DNA from: Streptomyces sp. TP-A0356
GTDB lineage: Bacteria > Actinomycetota > Actinomycetes > Streptomycetales > Streptomycetaceae
Assembly (NCBI RefSeq): GCF_001417775.1
Contig: NZ_BBZJ01000021.1
Location: 1 to 64,000, forward strand
Length of the DNA: 64,000 nt
Direction of reading: 5' to 3'
The translations under genes and the position numbers were made by a program. This document shows, piece after piece, positions 49,421 to 57,616 of the stretch (position 1 is the first letter of the stretch; each line of letters opens with the position of its first letter). The notes below the pieces were generated by a model. The model was not told where the DNA came from and searched no databases. It was given only the letters and a program-made list of their open reading frames with translations.

Positions 49421-49919
49421 ACTTCCAGCCGGTCAGTGACACCTGAGGGCCATTGGCGAGGTATCGCTGCAGGGCGCTGGCCGTGGTGTCCACGAATTCT
49501 TCCGGCATGGCGCCGACGTCAACCCAGCAGACCTTGGCGTGTTTCCGCGGCTCGCGGTTTTCCGGTTCGCCGGTCCATTCGTGGGCTGCGAAGACGACGG
49601 TGAGGAAGCCGTTGGGTGCTTCGACGCCCCAGGCGCCGTGGATGATGTGGGCGACCTTCAGGGACTCCGGCTTCACGGTCAGGCCGGTCTCCTCGTACAG
49701 CTCCCGTACGGCGGTCTCGGTGATGGGTTCGCCGGGTTCGCTCTTGCCGACGGGGAGGTCCCACATGCCCTGGGCGAACTTGGCGTTCTGGCTGCGCTGG
49801 AGGAGGACGACGCGGTTGCTGGCCTCGTCGTGGACGATGACGGCGGCGACCAGCAGGGTCATGGATTCGAGGGCGGGCGGGAGGGCTTTGGGCTGCTCGT
49901 CGGTGTTCCGCTGAGCCAC
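49419..49919 (-). CDS. NUDIX hydrolase
   Basis: A 166-residue NUDIX pyrophosphohydrolase. The Nudix box GKSEPGEPITETAVRELYEE, followed by TGL, fits Gx5Ex7REUxEExGU with catalytic glutamates intact. AAVIVHDEASNRVVLLQRS is the first strand pair and WDLPVG the lead-in. The product would cleave a nucleoside diphosphate linked to another moiety. The start at 49919 is the only ATG before the conserved region. It sits at the edge of a patch of decaying genes. Substrate unknown. Confidence 0.93.
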   Translation of the reverse strand: MAQRNTDEQPKALPPALESMTLLVAAVIVHDEASNRVVLLQRSQNAKFAQGMWDLPVGKSEPGEPITETAVRELYEETGLTVKPESLKVAHIIHGAWGVEAPNGFLTVVFAAHEWTGEPENREPRKHAKVCWVDVGAMPEEFVDTTASALQRYLANGPQVSLTGWK

Positions 49920-49955
49920 AGTTGGTGTCCCTTCGTCGGCCGGTTGGCGGGCAGC

Positions 49956-50078
49956 CTAGGCCAGTGCTTCGCGTGCGCGGCGGGCGAGTTCAGCGGCTCC
50001 GGGCACCTTGCGGCGCTGGTAGACGGCGAGAGTGGAACGGAGTGAGGCGATCGCTTTGCGGCGGCCTGGTCGAGCGAC
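49956..50078 (-). pseudogene. Possible C-terminal gene fragment
   Basis: The minus strand reads GRRKAIASLRSTLAVYQRRK then VPGAAELARRAREALA and a stop at 49956. Codon use and an amphipathic-helix look suggest a real C-terminus, but upstream the frame becomes incoherent and a plausible ATG lies in another frame. It may be a frameshifted small gene. The family is not recognised and the support is weak. Confidence 0.25.
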
Positions 50079-50156
50079 TGACCGGGGCGGTGTAGCGGTA
50101 GGCAGGCAGCATCTCACCGCCCGCGGACAGGCGGGCATCCGAGGGGGCCGGCAGGG

Positions 50157-50741
50157 ATGAGCCAGGAAGTGCCAGTGCCGCAGCACGAACAGCGCCAGAT
50201 CACCGACGAGCAGTTCCACGACGCGACGCTGATCTGGAACTACCACCAGATGGGCCACGAGCAGCGGCCCTGCTCGGCGGCGATCGGCCTGGGCAGCCAC
50301 GACCTTGGTGTGGCCACCACGGCTGCCGACCTGTACCGCGCCGGCCTCTTCCCGGTGCTGGTGTTCAGCGGCGGGAACAGCCCCACCACTCGCGCTCGCT
50401 TTCCGCGCGGCGAGGCCGTCCACTATCGCGAGCACGCCCTGGGCCTGGGTGTGCCGGACGAGGCGATCCTGGTCGAGCCGAGGGCGGCCAACACCGGCCA
50501 GAACATCACCTTCTCCCGCGATCTGCTCGCCGGGGCCGGCGTGGAGGTCGAGTCGCTGGTTCTGATCTCCAAGCCGTACATGGAACGCCGCTCGTACGCG
50601 ACCTGCCGCAAGCTGTGGCCCGAGGCCGACGTCGTGTGCGCCTCCGAGCCGCTGGAGTTGGACGACTACATCAAGTCCATCGGCGACGAGAAGCTCGTCG
50701 TCGACATGCTCGTTGGCGACCTGCAACGGGTGATCGAGTGA
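50157..50741 (+). CDS. YdcF family protein, probably shortened by an in-frame stop
   Basis: A 194-residue YdcF/DUF218 protein (AIGLGSHDLGVATTAADLY, VLVFSGGNSPTTRARFPRGE, EPRAANTGQNITFSRDLLA, LISKPYMERRSYATCRKLWP), a Rossmann-like family linked to envelope or nucleotide metabolism with no firm activity. The TGA at 50739 is followed in the same frame by PKLGFAVEQEVPGDVHDAYE then RLLGAGFDRRLIST and a second stop at 50846. That continuation looks like the normal C-terminus, so 35 or so residues have probably been cut off by a nonsense mutation. Confidence 0.85.
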   Translation: MSQEVPVPQHEQRQITDEQFHDATLIWNYHQMGHEQRPCSAAIGLGSHDLGVATTAADLYRAGLFPVLVFSGGNSPTTRARFPRGEAVHYREHALGLGVPDEAILVEPRAANTGQNITFSRDLLAGAGVEVESLVLISKPYMERRSYATCRKLWPEADVVCASEPLELDDYIKSIGDEKLVVDMLVGDLQRVIE

Positions 50742-50880
50742 CCCAAGCTCGGCTTCGCCGTCGAGCAGGAGGTACCGGGAGATGTGCATGACGCTTACGA
50801 GCGCCTCCTGGGCGCCGGGTTCGACCGCCGCCTCATCAGCACCTGAGCCACCTCGCGTCAGCCCGCCAGGCGGGGTGTGA

Positions 50881-51265
50881 GCGATCCATCAGCCGAACCT
50901 GTTCCCACGTCTGTCCACGTTGGCGAAACTCTTCGCCGCCGACCGGTGGATCGTCCTTGACGATGTGCAGTTCGCTCGGCGCGACTACCAGCATCGAGCC
51001 CGCCTCGCCGCTCTGGACGATCCCGGTCGGCAGCAGTGGCTTTCACTCCCAACGCACCTTCCCCACGCGGGACCGGCGGTAAGAGTTACCTTGACAGTGG
51101 CCCTTTCGACGCCCACGGCATCCCGGTGCTGACCTTCCACACCCCTGTGGACACCGACGACCTGCTCTGGCAGTGGGCCCGGCGGTGCAGCAGCCTCTGG
51201 GCCATCAGCAAGATCGGACCTGAGGAACTCGCCAACCAACTGGCTGCACAACGAGAAGCTCACCA
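50881..51265 (+). pseudogene. WbqC family protein pseudogene
   Basis: Two frames each carry part of a WbqC-like protein. The first, 50881 to about 51075, reads AIHQPNLFPRLSTLAKLFAA then DRWIVLDDVQFARRDYQHRA, directly after a TGA at 50878. The second, from about 51072, reads GTGGKSYLDSGPFDAHGIPV then LTFHTPVDTDDLLW and CSSLWAISKIGPEELANQL, the family's C-terminal region. The middle of the domain is missing and the frame shifts, so this is a broken gene. WbqC proteins are linked to nucleotide-sugar or O-antigen loci. Confidence 0.7.
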
Positions 51266-51280
51266 TCTTGGAGTCCACAC

Positions 51281-51835
51281 GTGGCCGAGCCGACCACCCA
51301 GGAGCGGCAGCTCTTCCTTTACATCGCCGTATGCGCGGCTGGGGTCGCCGGCGACGTCGGCAAGCTGATCACGGCTGCCCAGGAGGCGAACTGGGACGTC
51401 GGCGTCATCGCCACCCCGCAGGGGCTGGGTTTCATCGACGCGGCGGCCATCGAGGCCCAGACCGGCTACCCCATCCGTTCGGCTTGGCGCTCACCCGGCG
51501 ATTCTCGTCCGCTGCCGCCCGCCGACGCCATCGCGGTGGCCCCCGCCACCTTCAACACGGTCAACAAGTGGGCGGCGGGGATATCAGACACCCTGGCTTT
51601 GGGCATCCTGTGCGAGGCGTACGGCTTCGGCATCCCCACCGCTGTCCTACCGTATGTGAACTCGGCCCAAGCCGCCCATCCCGCTTACCGGCAGAGCCTG
51701 GAGCGGCTGCGGGAGATGGGTGTCCTGATCGGCTCGTACGAGCCGCATCGGCCGAAGACCGGGGGTGGGGCGGACCGCTTCCGCTGGGAGGAGGCGCTGG
51801 ACCTGCTCACTCCCAAGCTGTCCGCGCGGCCGTGA
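51281..51835 (+). CDS. Flavoprotein (PPC decarboxylase-like)
   Basis: A 184-residue single-domain flavoprotein of the Dfp/UbiX superfamily (LYIAVCAAGVAGDVGKLITA, DVGVIATPQGLGFIDAAAIE, IAVAPATFNTVNKWAAGISD). The PAT-N motif (APATFNTVNK) is the FMN-binding signature of phosphopantothenoylcysteine decarboxylase-like proteins. It lacks the synthetase half of CoaBC, so it is a paralogue rather than the housekeeping enzyme. GTG 51281 follows GGAG. It looks intact, unlike its upstream neighbours. Confidence 0.88.
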   Translation: MAEPTTQERQLFLYIAVCAAGVAGDVGKLITAAQEANWDVGVIATPQGLGFIDAAAIEAQTGYPIRSAWRSPGDSRPLPPADAIAVAPATFNTVNKWAAGISDTLALGILCEAYGFGIPTAVLPYVNSAQAAHPAYRQSLERLREMGVLIGSYEPHRPKTGGGADRFRWEEALDLLTPKLSARP

Positions 51836-52034
51836 CCAGCGCCGCCGTGCCGGCGGTGGTGGTGGAGCGGTTGCCGCAGGTTGGACGGCAGGGGGGTGTT
51901 GCGTGTTGCTGTGTGCCCTCGCTGCCTGGGCTCGTGGACCGGGTGCGTGACGTTCGCTGCGTTGTGCCCCCGCCCAAACCCGTGTGCCCTCGATGTGCCC
52001 TGGCCACCTGACGGCCCGCCAGGGACATAGAAGG

Positions 52035-52057
52035 GGGCGGGGTCAAAGACCCCGCCC
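52035..52057. terminator. Hairpin between the flavoprotein and the proline-rich gene
   Basis: GGGCGGGGTC at 52035-52044 pairs with GACCCCGCCC at 52048-52057 around AAA. It serves the convergent genes ending at 51835 and 52078. The 51836-52034 stretch holds no gene that I can support. Confidence 0.75.
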
Positions 52058-52077
52058 AATCCACAGGAAACCTCGGC

Positions 52078-53274
52078 TCACGGCCAAACCAAGCAATACG
52101 GCTGATGCCCCGCCTCATGCAGCCGGTGGCTGAAGTCCTGCCACTCGTGCAGCAGTTGGTACACGTTGAACGCGTCCCGTGGGCCGCCCCGGTCCGGGAC
52201 CGTCGACCAGATGAACGCCGCCGCGCCCACCGCCTCCTCGCCGATGCCGCGCAGGGGGTCCACGACCGTCATGGGGAGTTTGACCACCGCGTAGTCGGGG
52301 TGCAGGACGACCAGTTCCAGCGGCGGGACCCTGTGCAGCGGGACGCCCTCGATGCCCGTGAGGACCATCGCCGCCATCGTCTCCGGCTTGATCTTGGTGA
52401 ACATGCCGCCCATGCCCAGTTCGTCGCCGCCGAGTTCCTCGGGACGCATCGAGATCGGGACGCGGGCTGCCGTGGCGCCGTCCGGCGCGCCGAAGTATTT
52501 GTACGTCACCCCCACCCGACCACCATTCCCGCTCCCTGCGCTGAGTCGGTCGACCGTACGGTCCCTGCGTTCCCTACGGTCCATACGCGCCGACCGACCG
52601 ATCCGCTCAGGCTCACCCTGCGAAACCTGTGAACTCCGGGGACCCTGTGAACCTAGCGATCCCCTCGGGCTCTGTGAAGCCTGGGAGCTTCCTGGGCCCT
52701 GGGGATCCGCCGGGTCCGGTGAACCTTGGGAGCCTGCTGCGCCCTGGGGGAGGCCGTGAGGGATCCCAGGAGCCTGCGAGCCACCCGGAACGTGGGGTCC
52801 CTGCGGAGTGACGGGAGTCCTTGAGTCACCCGGAACCTGGGGAGTCATGGAAGCCGAGGAGTTACCCGGAACCTGCGGAGTCATGGAAGCCGAGGAGCTA
52901 CCCGGAACCTGCGGAACCCGTGGCGTCCCGGAAGCCGAGGAGCCACCCGGAACATGCGGAACCTGCGGGGTGGCCGACGCCTGGGAGCCCCCCGGCCCCT
53001 GCGGTACCCCCGGTCCCTGCGCGGTCCTGGAAGGCTGCGAGCTCCCCGGCCCCTGCGGTACCACCGGTCCCTGCGCGGTCCTGGAAGGCTGCGAGCTCCC
53101 CGGTCCCTGCGGGATCCCCGAAGCCTGTGAGCCGCCCGGGCCGCTCTGTGGGCCTGAGCCCTGTGTCCGACGTGTCTCGGTCGTCTCCTCCGCGTCGCGT
53201 CGGTGCCTTCCCCGCCGGGCACGCCGAGGACCCAGGTCATCGGTCCCCTCGCCCAGTCCGCCACCGCGATGCAT
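52078..53274 (-). CDS. Conserved protein with a long Pro/Gly/Ser/Gln repeat region
   Basis: A 398-residue protein. Residues about 40-225 are low-complexity repeats: an 18-residue unit (GPGSSQPSRTAQGPVVPQ) twice, a 12-residue unit (VPGSSSASMTPQ) about four times, and many looser QGPG/SQAS units. The C-terminal about 150 residues form a globular domain (VTYKYFGAPDGATAARVPIS, MGGMFTKIKPETMAAMVLTG, LELVVLHPDYAVVKLPMTVV, VYQLLHEWQDFSHRLHEAGH). I recall the domain as a conserved Streptomyces protein without known function. It is divergent from hemL. The repeat part is probably disordered. Confidence 0.82.
   Translation of the reverse strand: MHRGGGLGEGTDDLGPRRARRGRHRRDAEETTETRRTQGSGPQSGPGGSQASGIPQGPGSSQPSRTAQGPVVPQGPGSSQPSRTAQGPGVPQGPGGSQASATPQVPHVPGGSSASGTPRVPQVPGSSSASMTPQVPGNSSASMTPQVPGDSRTPVTPQGPHVPGGSQAPGIPHGLPQGAAGSQGSPDPADPQGPGSSQASQSPRGSLGSQGPRSSQVSQGEPERIGRSARMDRRERRDRTVDRLSAGSGNGGRVGVTYKYFGAPDGATAARVPISMRPEELGGDELGMGGMFTKIKPETMAAMVLTGIEGVPLHRVPPLELVVLHPDYAVVKLPMTVVDPLRGIGEEAVGAAAFIWSTVPDRGGPRDAFNVYQLLHEWQDFSHRLHEAGHQPYCLVWP
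52841..53108. repeat. 36-bp and 54-bp in-frame repeats in the proline-rich gene
   Basis: A 36-bp unit occurs at 52841-52876 and 52877-52912 with a third diverged copy after it. A 54-bp unit occurs at 53001-53054 and 53055-53108 with few differences. Both lengths are multiples of three. Confidence 0.9.
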
Positions 53275-53413
53275 ATCTCCACCCGACTGCTGTTCTAGGA
53301 GGCGTGGCCCCCGCCGCGCGACCCGATCATCGTGTCAGTGACCTCCCCCGCGGCCGCCCGCCGAAACGTGCGTTGAAACACCTGTCCGCAGGATCATCGC
53401 GGCCTCTGACACC

Positions 53414-54733
53414 ATGGCTAGTGTGAGCTATCCGTACGAAGCCCCAGTTTCGCAGACTCTCTTCGAGCGCGCGGCGGCCGTCACGCCCGGCGGCGTGAAC
53501 TCTCCGGTGCGCGCCTTCCGCGCCGTGGGCGGTACGCCCCGGTTCATGGTGTCCGGTGACGGTCCCTATCTGACCGATGCCGATGGACGCGAATACGTCG
53601 ATCTTGTGTGTTCATGGGGGCCCATGATCCTCGGGCACTCCCACCCCGAGGTGATCGCCGCCGTCCAGGAGGCCGTCTCCCGCGGTACCTCCTTCGGTAC
53701 GCCCGGTGAGGGCGAGGTCGCGCTCGCCGAGGAGATCGTCGCCCGGGTCGAGCCCGTCGAGCAGGTGCGGCTCGTCTCCAGCGGTACCGAGGCCACCATG
53801 TCCGCCATCCGGCTGGCCCGCGGGTTCACCCGGCGGTCCAAGGTGATCAAGTTCGCCGGGTGTTACCACGGTCACGTCGACTCGCTGCTCGCCGCCGCGG
53901 GCAGTGGCGTCGCCACCTTCGCCCTGCCCGACACCCCCGGCGTCACCGGCGCCCAGGCCGGCGACACCATCGTCCTTCCCTACAACGACCTCGACGCGGT
54001 CCGCGCCGCGTTCGCCGCCCACCCCGGCGAGATCGCCTGCCTGATCACCGAGGCCTCGCCCGGGAACATGGGCGTGGTGCCGCCGCTGCCCGGGTTCAAC
54101 CAGGGGCTGAAGGACCTCTGCCGGGAGAACGGCGCCCTCTACATCTCCGACGAGGTCATGACCGGCTTCCGCACCAGCAGGGCGGGCTGGTACGGCGTCG
54201 ACGGGGTCGAGCCCGACCTCATGACCTTCGGCAAGGTCATGGGCGGCGGGTTCCCCGCCGCCGCCTTCGGTGGCCGCGCGGACGTCATGGCGCACCTCGC
54301 CCCCGCCGGGCCCGTCTACCAGGCCGGCACCCTCTCCGGGAACCCGGTCGCCACAGCGGCGGGCCTCGCCCAATTGCGGCTGCTCGACGACGCCGCGTAC
54401 GACAAGGTCAACGCCGTGTCCCAGGAGATTCGTACGCTCGTCACCGACGCGCTCACCAAGGAGGGCGTGGCGCACCAGCTCCAGAGCGCCTCCAACATGT
54501 TCTCGGTGTTCTTCACCGACCGCCCGGTGCACAACTACGAGGACGCCAGGGGCCAGGAGTCCTTCCGGTTCACCGCCTTCTTCCACTCCCTCCTCGCGCA
54601 GGGCGTCTATCTTCCGCCCTCTTCCTTCGAGTCCTGGTTCGTCTCCACCGCCCACGACGAGCGGGCGGTCCAGCGGATCGCCGACGCCCTTCCCGCGGCG
54701 GCCCGTGCAGCAGCGGAGGCCACGGCAGCATGA
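53414..54733 (+). CDS. hemL: Glutamate-1-semialdehyde 2,1-aminomutase
   Basis: A 439-residue PLP enzyme of the class III aminotransferase fold converting glutamate-1-semialdehyde to 5-aminolevulinate, the step between HemA and HemB. SSGTEATMSAIRLAR and CYHGHVDS bind cofactor phosphate, YISDEVMTGFR carries the PLP Asp, and Lys274 in MTFGKVMGGGFPAA forms the Schiff base. ATG 53414 gives the usual MASVSYPYEAP start; GTG 53423 is possible. Its stop overlaps the next ATG (ATGA). Confidence 0.96.
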   Translation: MASVSYPYEAPVSQTLFERAAAVTPGGVNSPVRAFRAVGGTPRFMVSGDGPYLTDADGREYVDLVCSWGPMILGHSHPEVIAAVQEAVSRGTSFGTPGEGEVALAEEIVARVEPVEQVRLVSSGTEATMSAIRLARGFTRRSKVIKFAGCYHGHVDSLLAAAGSGVATFALPDTPGVTGAQAGDTIVLPYNDLDAVRAAFAAHPGEIACLITEASPGNMGVVPPLPGFNQGLKDLCRENGALYISDEVMTGFRTSRAGWYGVDGVEPDLMTFGKVMGGGFPAAAFGGRADVMAHLAPAGPVYQAGTLSGNPVATAAGLAQLRLLDDAAYDKVNAVSQEIRTLVTDALTKEGVAHQLQSASNMFSVFFTDRPVHNYEDARGQESFRFTAFFHSLLAQGVYLPPSSFESWFVSTAHDERAVQRIADALPAAARAAAEATAA

Positions 54734-55404
54734 GTGACATCACCGTCGTCCACCTGATGCGTCACGGCGAAGTGGCCAATCCCGAGGGGGTTCTGTACGG
54801 GCGGCTGCCCGGCTACCACCTCTCCGAGCTCGGCCGGCAGATGGCCGACCGGGTCGCCGAGCACCTCTCCTCCCGGGACATCACCCACGTCGTCGCCTCC
54901 CCGCTGGAGCGGGCGCAGGAGACGGCCACCCCGATCGCCAAGGCGCTCGGTCTGGACCTCGCCGTCGACGAGCGGCTGATCGAGGCCGACAACGTCTTCC
55001 AGGGCAAGACCTTCGGCGTCGGCGACGGGGCACTGCGCCGGCCCGAGAACTGGAAGCACCTGGTCAACCCGTTCAAGCCGTCCTGGGGCGAGCCGTACGT
55101 GGAGCAGGTCGTGCGGATGATGGGGGCGTTGAACGCCGCCAAGGACGCCGCGCGTGGGCACGAGGCCGTCTGTGTCAGCCATCAGCTGCCGATCTGGACC
55201 GTGCGCAGTTTCGTGGAGAAGCGGCGGCTGTGGCACGATCCGCGCAAGCGGCAGTGCACGCTCGCCTCTCTCACCACGTTCACGTATCAGGGCGACAAGA
55301 TCGTGTCCGTGGGGTACAGCGAGCCGGCGCGGGATCTAATCCCGGCTCATCTCCTCGCGGGCGCCAAGCCGGTGAAGGGGAAGGACAAGGCGTTCGGGGC
55401 CTGA
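54730..55404 (+). CDS. Histidine phosphatase family protein
   Basis: A 224-residue phosphoglycerate-mutase-like phosphatase. The phospho-His lies in VVHLMRHGEVANPEG (RHG motif). VASPLERAQETATPIA holds the second Arg and the C-terminal CVSHQLPIWTVRS carries the catalytic His. The gene overlaps hemL by 4 nt and is therefore co-translated with it, but a haem-related substrate is only an inference from context. Length and motifs are family-typical. Confidence 0.92.
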   Translation: MSDITVVHLMRHGEVANPEGVLYGRLPGYHLSELGRQMADRVAEHLSSRDITHVVASPLERAQETATPIAKALGLDLAVDERLIEADNVFQGKTFGVGDGALRRPENWKHLVNPFKPSWGEPYVEQVVRMMGALNAAKDAARGHEAVCVSHQLPIWTVRSFVEKRRLWHDPRKRQCTLASLTTFTYQGDKIVSVGYSEPARDLIPAHLLAGAKPVKGKDKAFGA

Positions 55405-55577
55405 CGGACCGGGTGACGTCGAGGACGTCGTACGCTGTCGTAGTCGTTCGCGGCGGCGTGCTGCTCACGGAGAGGCCTACGGTTCGTCACAACCCGTGTG
55501 CACTCCTGCTATGTGAACGTATCTTCGTAAAATTCGCTCAATATACACGCGTTCGGAGGAACCTCCGCCCTCATCGT

Positions 55578-55607
55578 GCCCTCTCATTGTGTGACCACTG
55601 AGAGGGC
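55578..55607 (+). promoter_or_regulatory. Leader hairpin before the deacetylase lipoprotein gene
   Basis: GCCCTCTCA at 55578-55586 pairs with TGAGAGGGC at 55599-55607 (9 bp, 12-nt loop), 19 nt before the ATG at 55627. The flanking 55480-55560 stretch is unusually A/T-rich for this genome and probably contains the promoter. The hairpin could be a terminator for the histidine phosphatase gene or a translation control element. Confidence 0.4.
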
Positions 55608-55626
55608 GCTATGAATGGGGACGGGA

Positions 55627-56901
55627 ATGCGGGACATCAGCCGACGAGGACTGATAGGCCTCGGCGCGGGTGCGGCGGCTGCCATGGGGCTGGCCGCCTG
55701 CGGTTCCCAACAGCAGGACGGCGCGAAGTCCGGTAGCGGTTCCGGCGCGGGCGCCCCCGGCGACTCCGGCAGCCCCACCCCCAGTGCGCGTCTCCTCGGT
55801 GACGGCTCCACCTCCGACAGCGGCAAGCAGCCGAACCAGCCGGACAAGCCGGTGCCCCTGGAGCCCGGTCAGACCCCGCCGCAGTTCGTGATCTTCTCCT
55901 GGGACGGCGCGGGCGAGGTCGGCAACGGCCTCTTCCCGCGCTTCCTGGACCTGGCGAAGGCGCACGGCGCGCACATGACCTTCTTCCTCTCCGGGCTCTA
56001 CCTGCTGCCGGAGTCGAAGAAGCGCAAGTATCTGCCGCCGAACAACCGGCCGGGCGCCTCCGACATCGGTTACCTGACGGACGACCACGTCCGCGCAACG
56101 CTGACGAACGTCCGCCGCGCCTGGCTCGAGGGCCACGAGATAGGCACCCACTTCAACGGCCACTTCTGCTCGGGGCACGGCACGGTCGCGCACTGGACGC
56201 CCAAGCAGTGGCTGAGCGAGATCCAGCAGGCCAAGGCCTTCGTCAAGGAGTGGAAGACCAACACGGGCTTCAGCGATCTGCCCCCGCTGCCCTTCGACTA
56301 CGAGAAGGAGCTGGTCGGCGGCCGTACGCCGTGCCTGCTCGGCCAGGACAACCTGCTGCCCACCGCCCGTGAGCTCGGCTGGCGCTACGACGCCTCCTCG
56401 CCCGGCGGCCGGCAGGTGTGGCCGGTGAAGCGGCACGGGCTCTGGGACCTGCCGCTGCAGCAGGTGCCCTTCCCGGGGCGCAAGTTCGAGGTCCTCTCGA
56501 TGGACTACAACATGATGTTCAACCAGTCGCAGAACTCCACCAAGGCGCCCGCCTACAACTACCCCGCCTGGCGCCAGCAGTCCGCCGGGGCCTACATAGC
56601 CGGCTTCAAGCGGGCATATGAGACGAACCGGGCGCCGTTCTTCATAGGCAACCACTTCGAGCACTGGAACGGCGGCATCTACATGGACTCCGTCGAGGAG
56701 GCCTTCAAGCACATCGCGCGGGAGAAGGAGAAGGGCGCCGACGTGCGTATGGTCTCCTTCCGCCAGTTCGTCGACTGGCTGGACGTGCAGAAGCCCGAGG
56801 TGCTGGCCAAGCTGCGCACGCTCGGGGTCGGGCAGCAGCCGGCGGGCGGCTGGAAGACCTTCCTCTCGGGCACCGGCAAGGGCAGCTCGGGCAGCGCCTG
56901 A
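55627..56901 (+). CDS. Tat-type lipoprotein with polysaccharide deacetylase fold
   Basis: A 424-residue exported lipoprotein. The N-terminus combines a twin-arginine motif (SRRGLIGLGAG) with lipobox GLAAC at Cys25. After a Gly/Ser/Pro linker to about residue 85, the catalytic domain resembles NodB-type deacetylases: FVIFSWDGAGEVGNGLFPRF (motif 1 variant), HMTFFLSG, and HEIGTHFNGHFC carrying the HxxxH-like metal pair. WDGAGE departs from the usual TFDDG, so activity is not certain. It precedes the ResA-CcdA-ResB-CcsB set and has its own leader. Confidence 0.85.
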   Translation: MRDISRRGLIGLGAGAAAAMGLAACGSQQQDGAKSGSGSGAGAPGDSGSPTPSARLLGDGSTSDSGKQPNQPDKPVPLEPGQTPPQFVIFSWDGAGEVGNGLFPRFLDLAKAHGAHMTFFLSGLYLLPESKKRKYLPPNNRPGASDIGYLTDDHVRATLTNVRRAWLEGHEIGTHFNGHFCSGHGTVAHWTPKQWLSEIQQAKAFVKEWKTNTGFSDLPPLPFDYEKELVGGRTPCLLGQDNLLPTARELGWRYDASSPGGRQVWPVKRHGLWDLPLQQVPFPGRKFEVLSMDYNMMFNQSQNSTKAPAYNYPAWRQQSAGAYIAGFKRAYETNRAPFFIGNHFEHWNGGIYMDSVEEAFKHIAREKEKGADVRMVSFRQFVDWLDVQKPEVLAKLRTLGVGQQPAGGWKTFLSGTGKGSSGSA

Positions 56902-56979
56902 CCACGCGCCTGGAATGCGGGTTTCCGCCCGCAAGGGGGGTGCGCAAGATCCCCGGAACGGACATGCGAAACTTTTCAC

Positions 56980-57615
56980 ATGAGTGCCGCCTGCTGCGCC
57001 CCCCAGCGCCTGAACCGCACCCGTAGCCGCAGCCGTCGACGTGCCGCCCTGGCCACCGCCGGGGCCGCCGTCGCGGCGCTCGCCCTGTCCGCCTGCGGGT
57101 CCGGTGGCGTCTCCGGGGGCTCCGGCAACACCAATTTCATCACCGGCAAGGACGGCATCGCGACCGTCAAGAAGGGCGAGCGGACCGCCGCCCCCGACCT
57201 GTCCGGGCCGACGGTCGACGGCAAGAGGCTCGATGTCGCCGACTACAAGGGCAAGGTCGTCGTCATCAACGTCTGGGGCTCCTGGTGCCCGCCGTGCCGC
57301 GCCGAGGCCGCGAACTTCGTCAAGGTCGCCCAGGACACCGCGAGCAACGGCGTCCAGTTCATCGGCATCAACACCCGGGACACCAGCACCGGACCGGCCC
57401 AGGCCTTCGAGAAGCAGTACGGCGTCACGTACCCCAGCCTGTACGACCCGACCGGCAAGCTGATGCTCCGGTTCGAGAAGGGCACGCTCAACCCGCAGGC
57501 GATCCCCTCCACGCTCGTCATCGACCGGGACGGGAAGATCGCCGCGCGCACGCTCCAGGCACTCAGCGAGGAGAAGCTGCGCGAGATGCTCGACCCGGTC
57601 GTCGCGGAGAAGTGA
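56980..57615 (+). CDS. resA: ResA/TlpA-like thiol-disulfide oxidoreductase lipoprotein
   Basis: A 211-residue extracytoplasmic thioredoxin-fold protein that should reduce apocytochrome c cysteines. The lipobox is ALSAC (Cys39). The domain runs from about 65 with VVVINVWGSWCPPCRAEAAN (active-site Cys103 and Cys106) and cis-Pro in NPQAIPSTLVIDRDGK. The first 20 residues are Arg-rich, so the Sec/Tat n-region is long. It is one base from ccdA, and the order resA-ccdA-resB-ccsB is the System II cytochrome c maturation operon. Confidence 0.92.
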   Translation: MSAACCAPQRLNRTRSRSRRRAALATAGAAVAALALSACGSGGVSGGSGNTNFITGKDGIATVKKGERTAAPDLSGPTVDGKRLDVADYKGKVVVINVWGSWCPPCRAEAANFVKVAQDTASNGVQFIGINTRDTSTGPAQAFEKQYGVTYPSLYDPTGKLMLRFEKGTLNPQAIPSTLVIDRDGKIAARTLQALSEEKLREMLDPVVAEK

Positions 57616-57616
57616 C

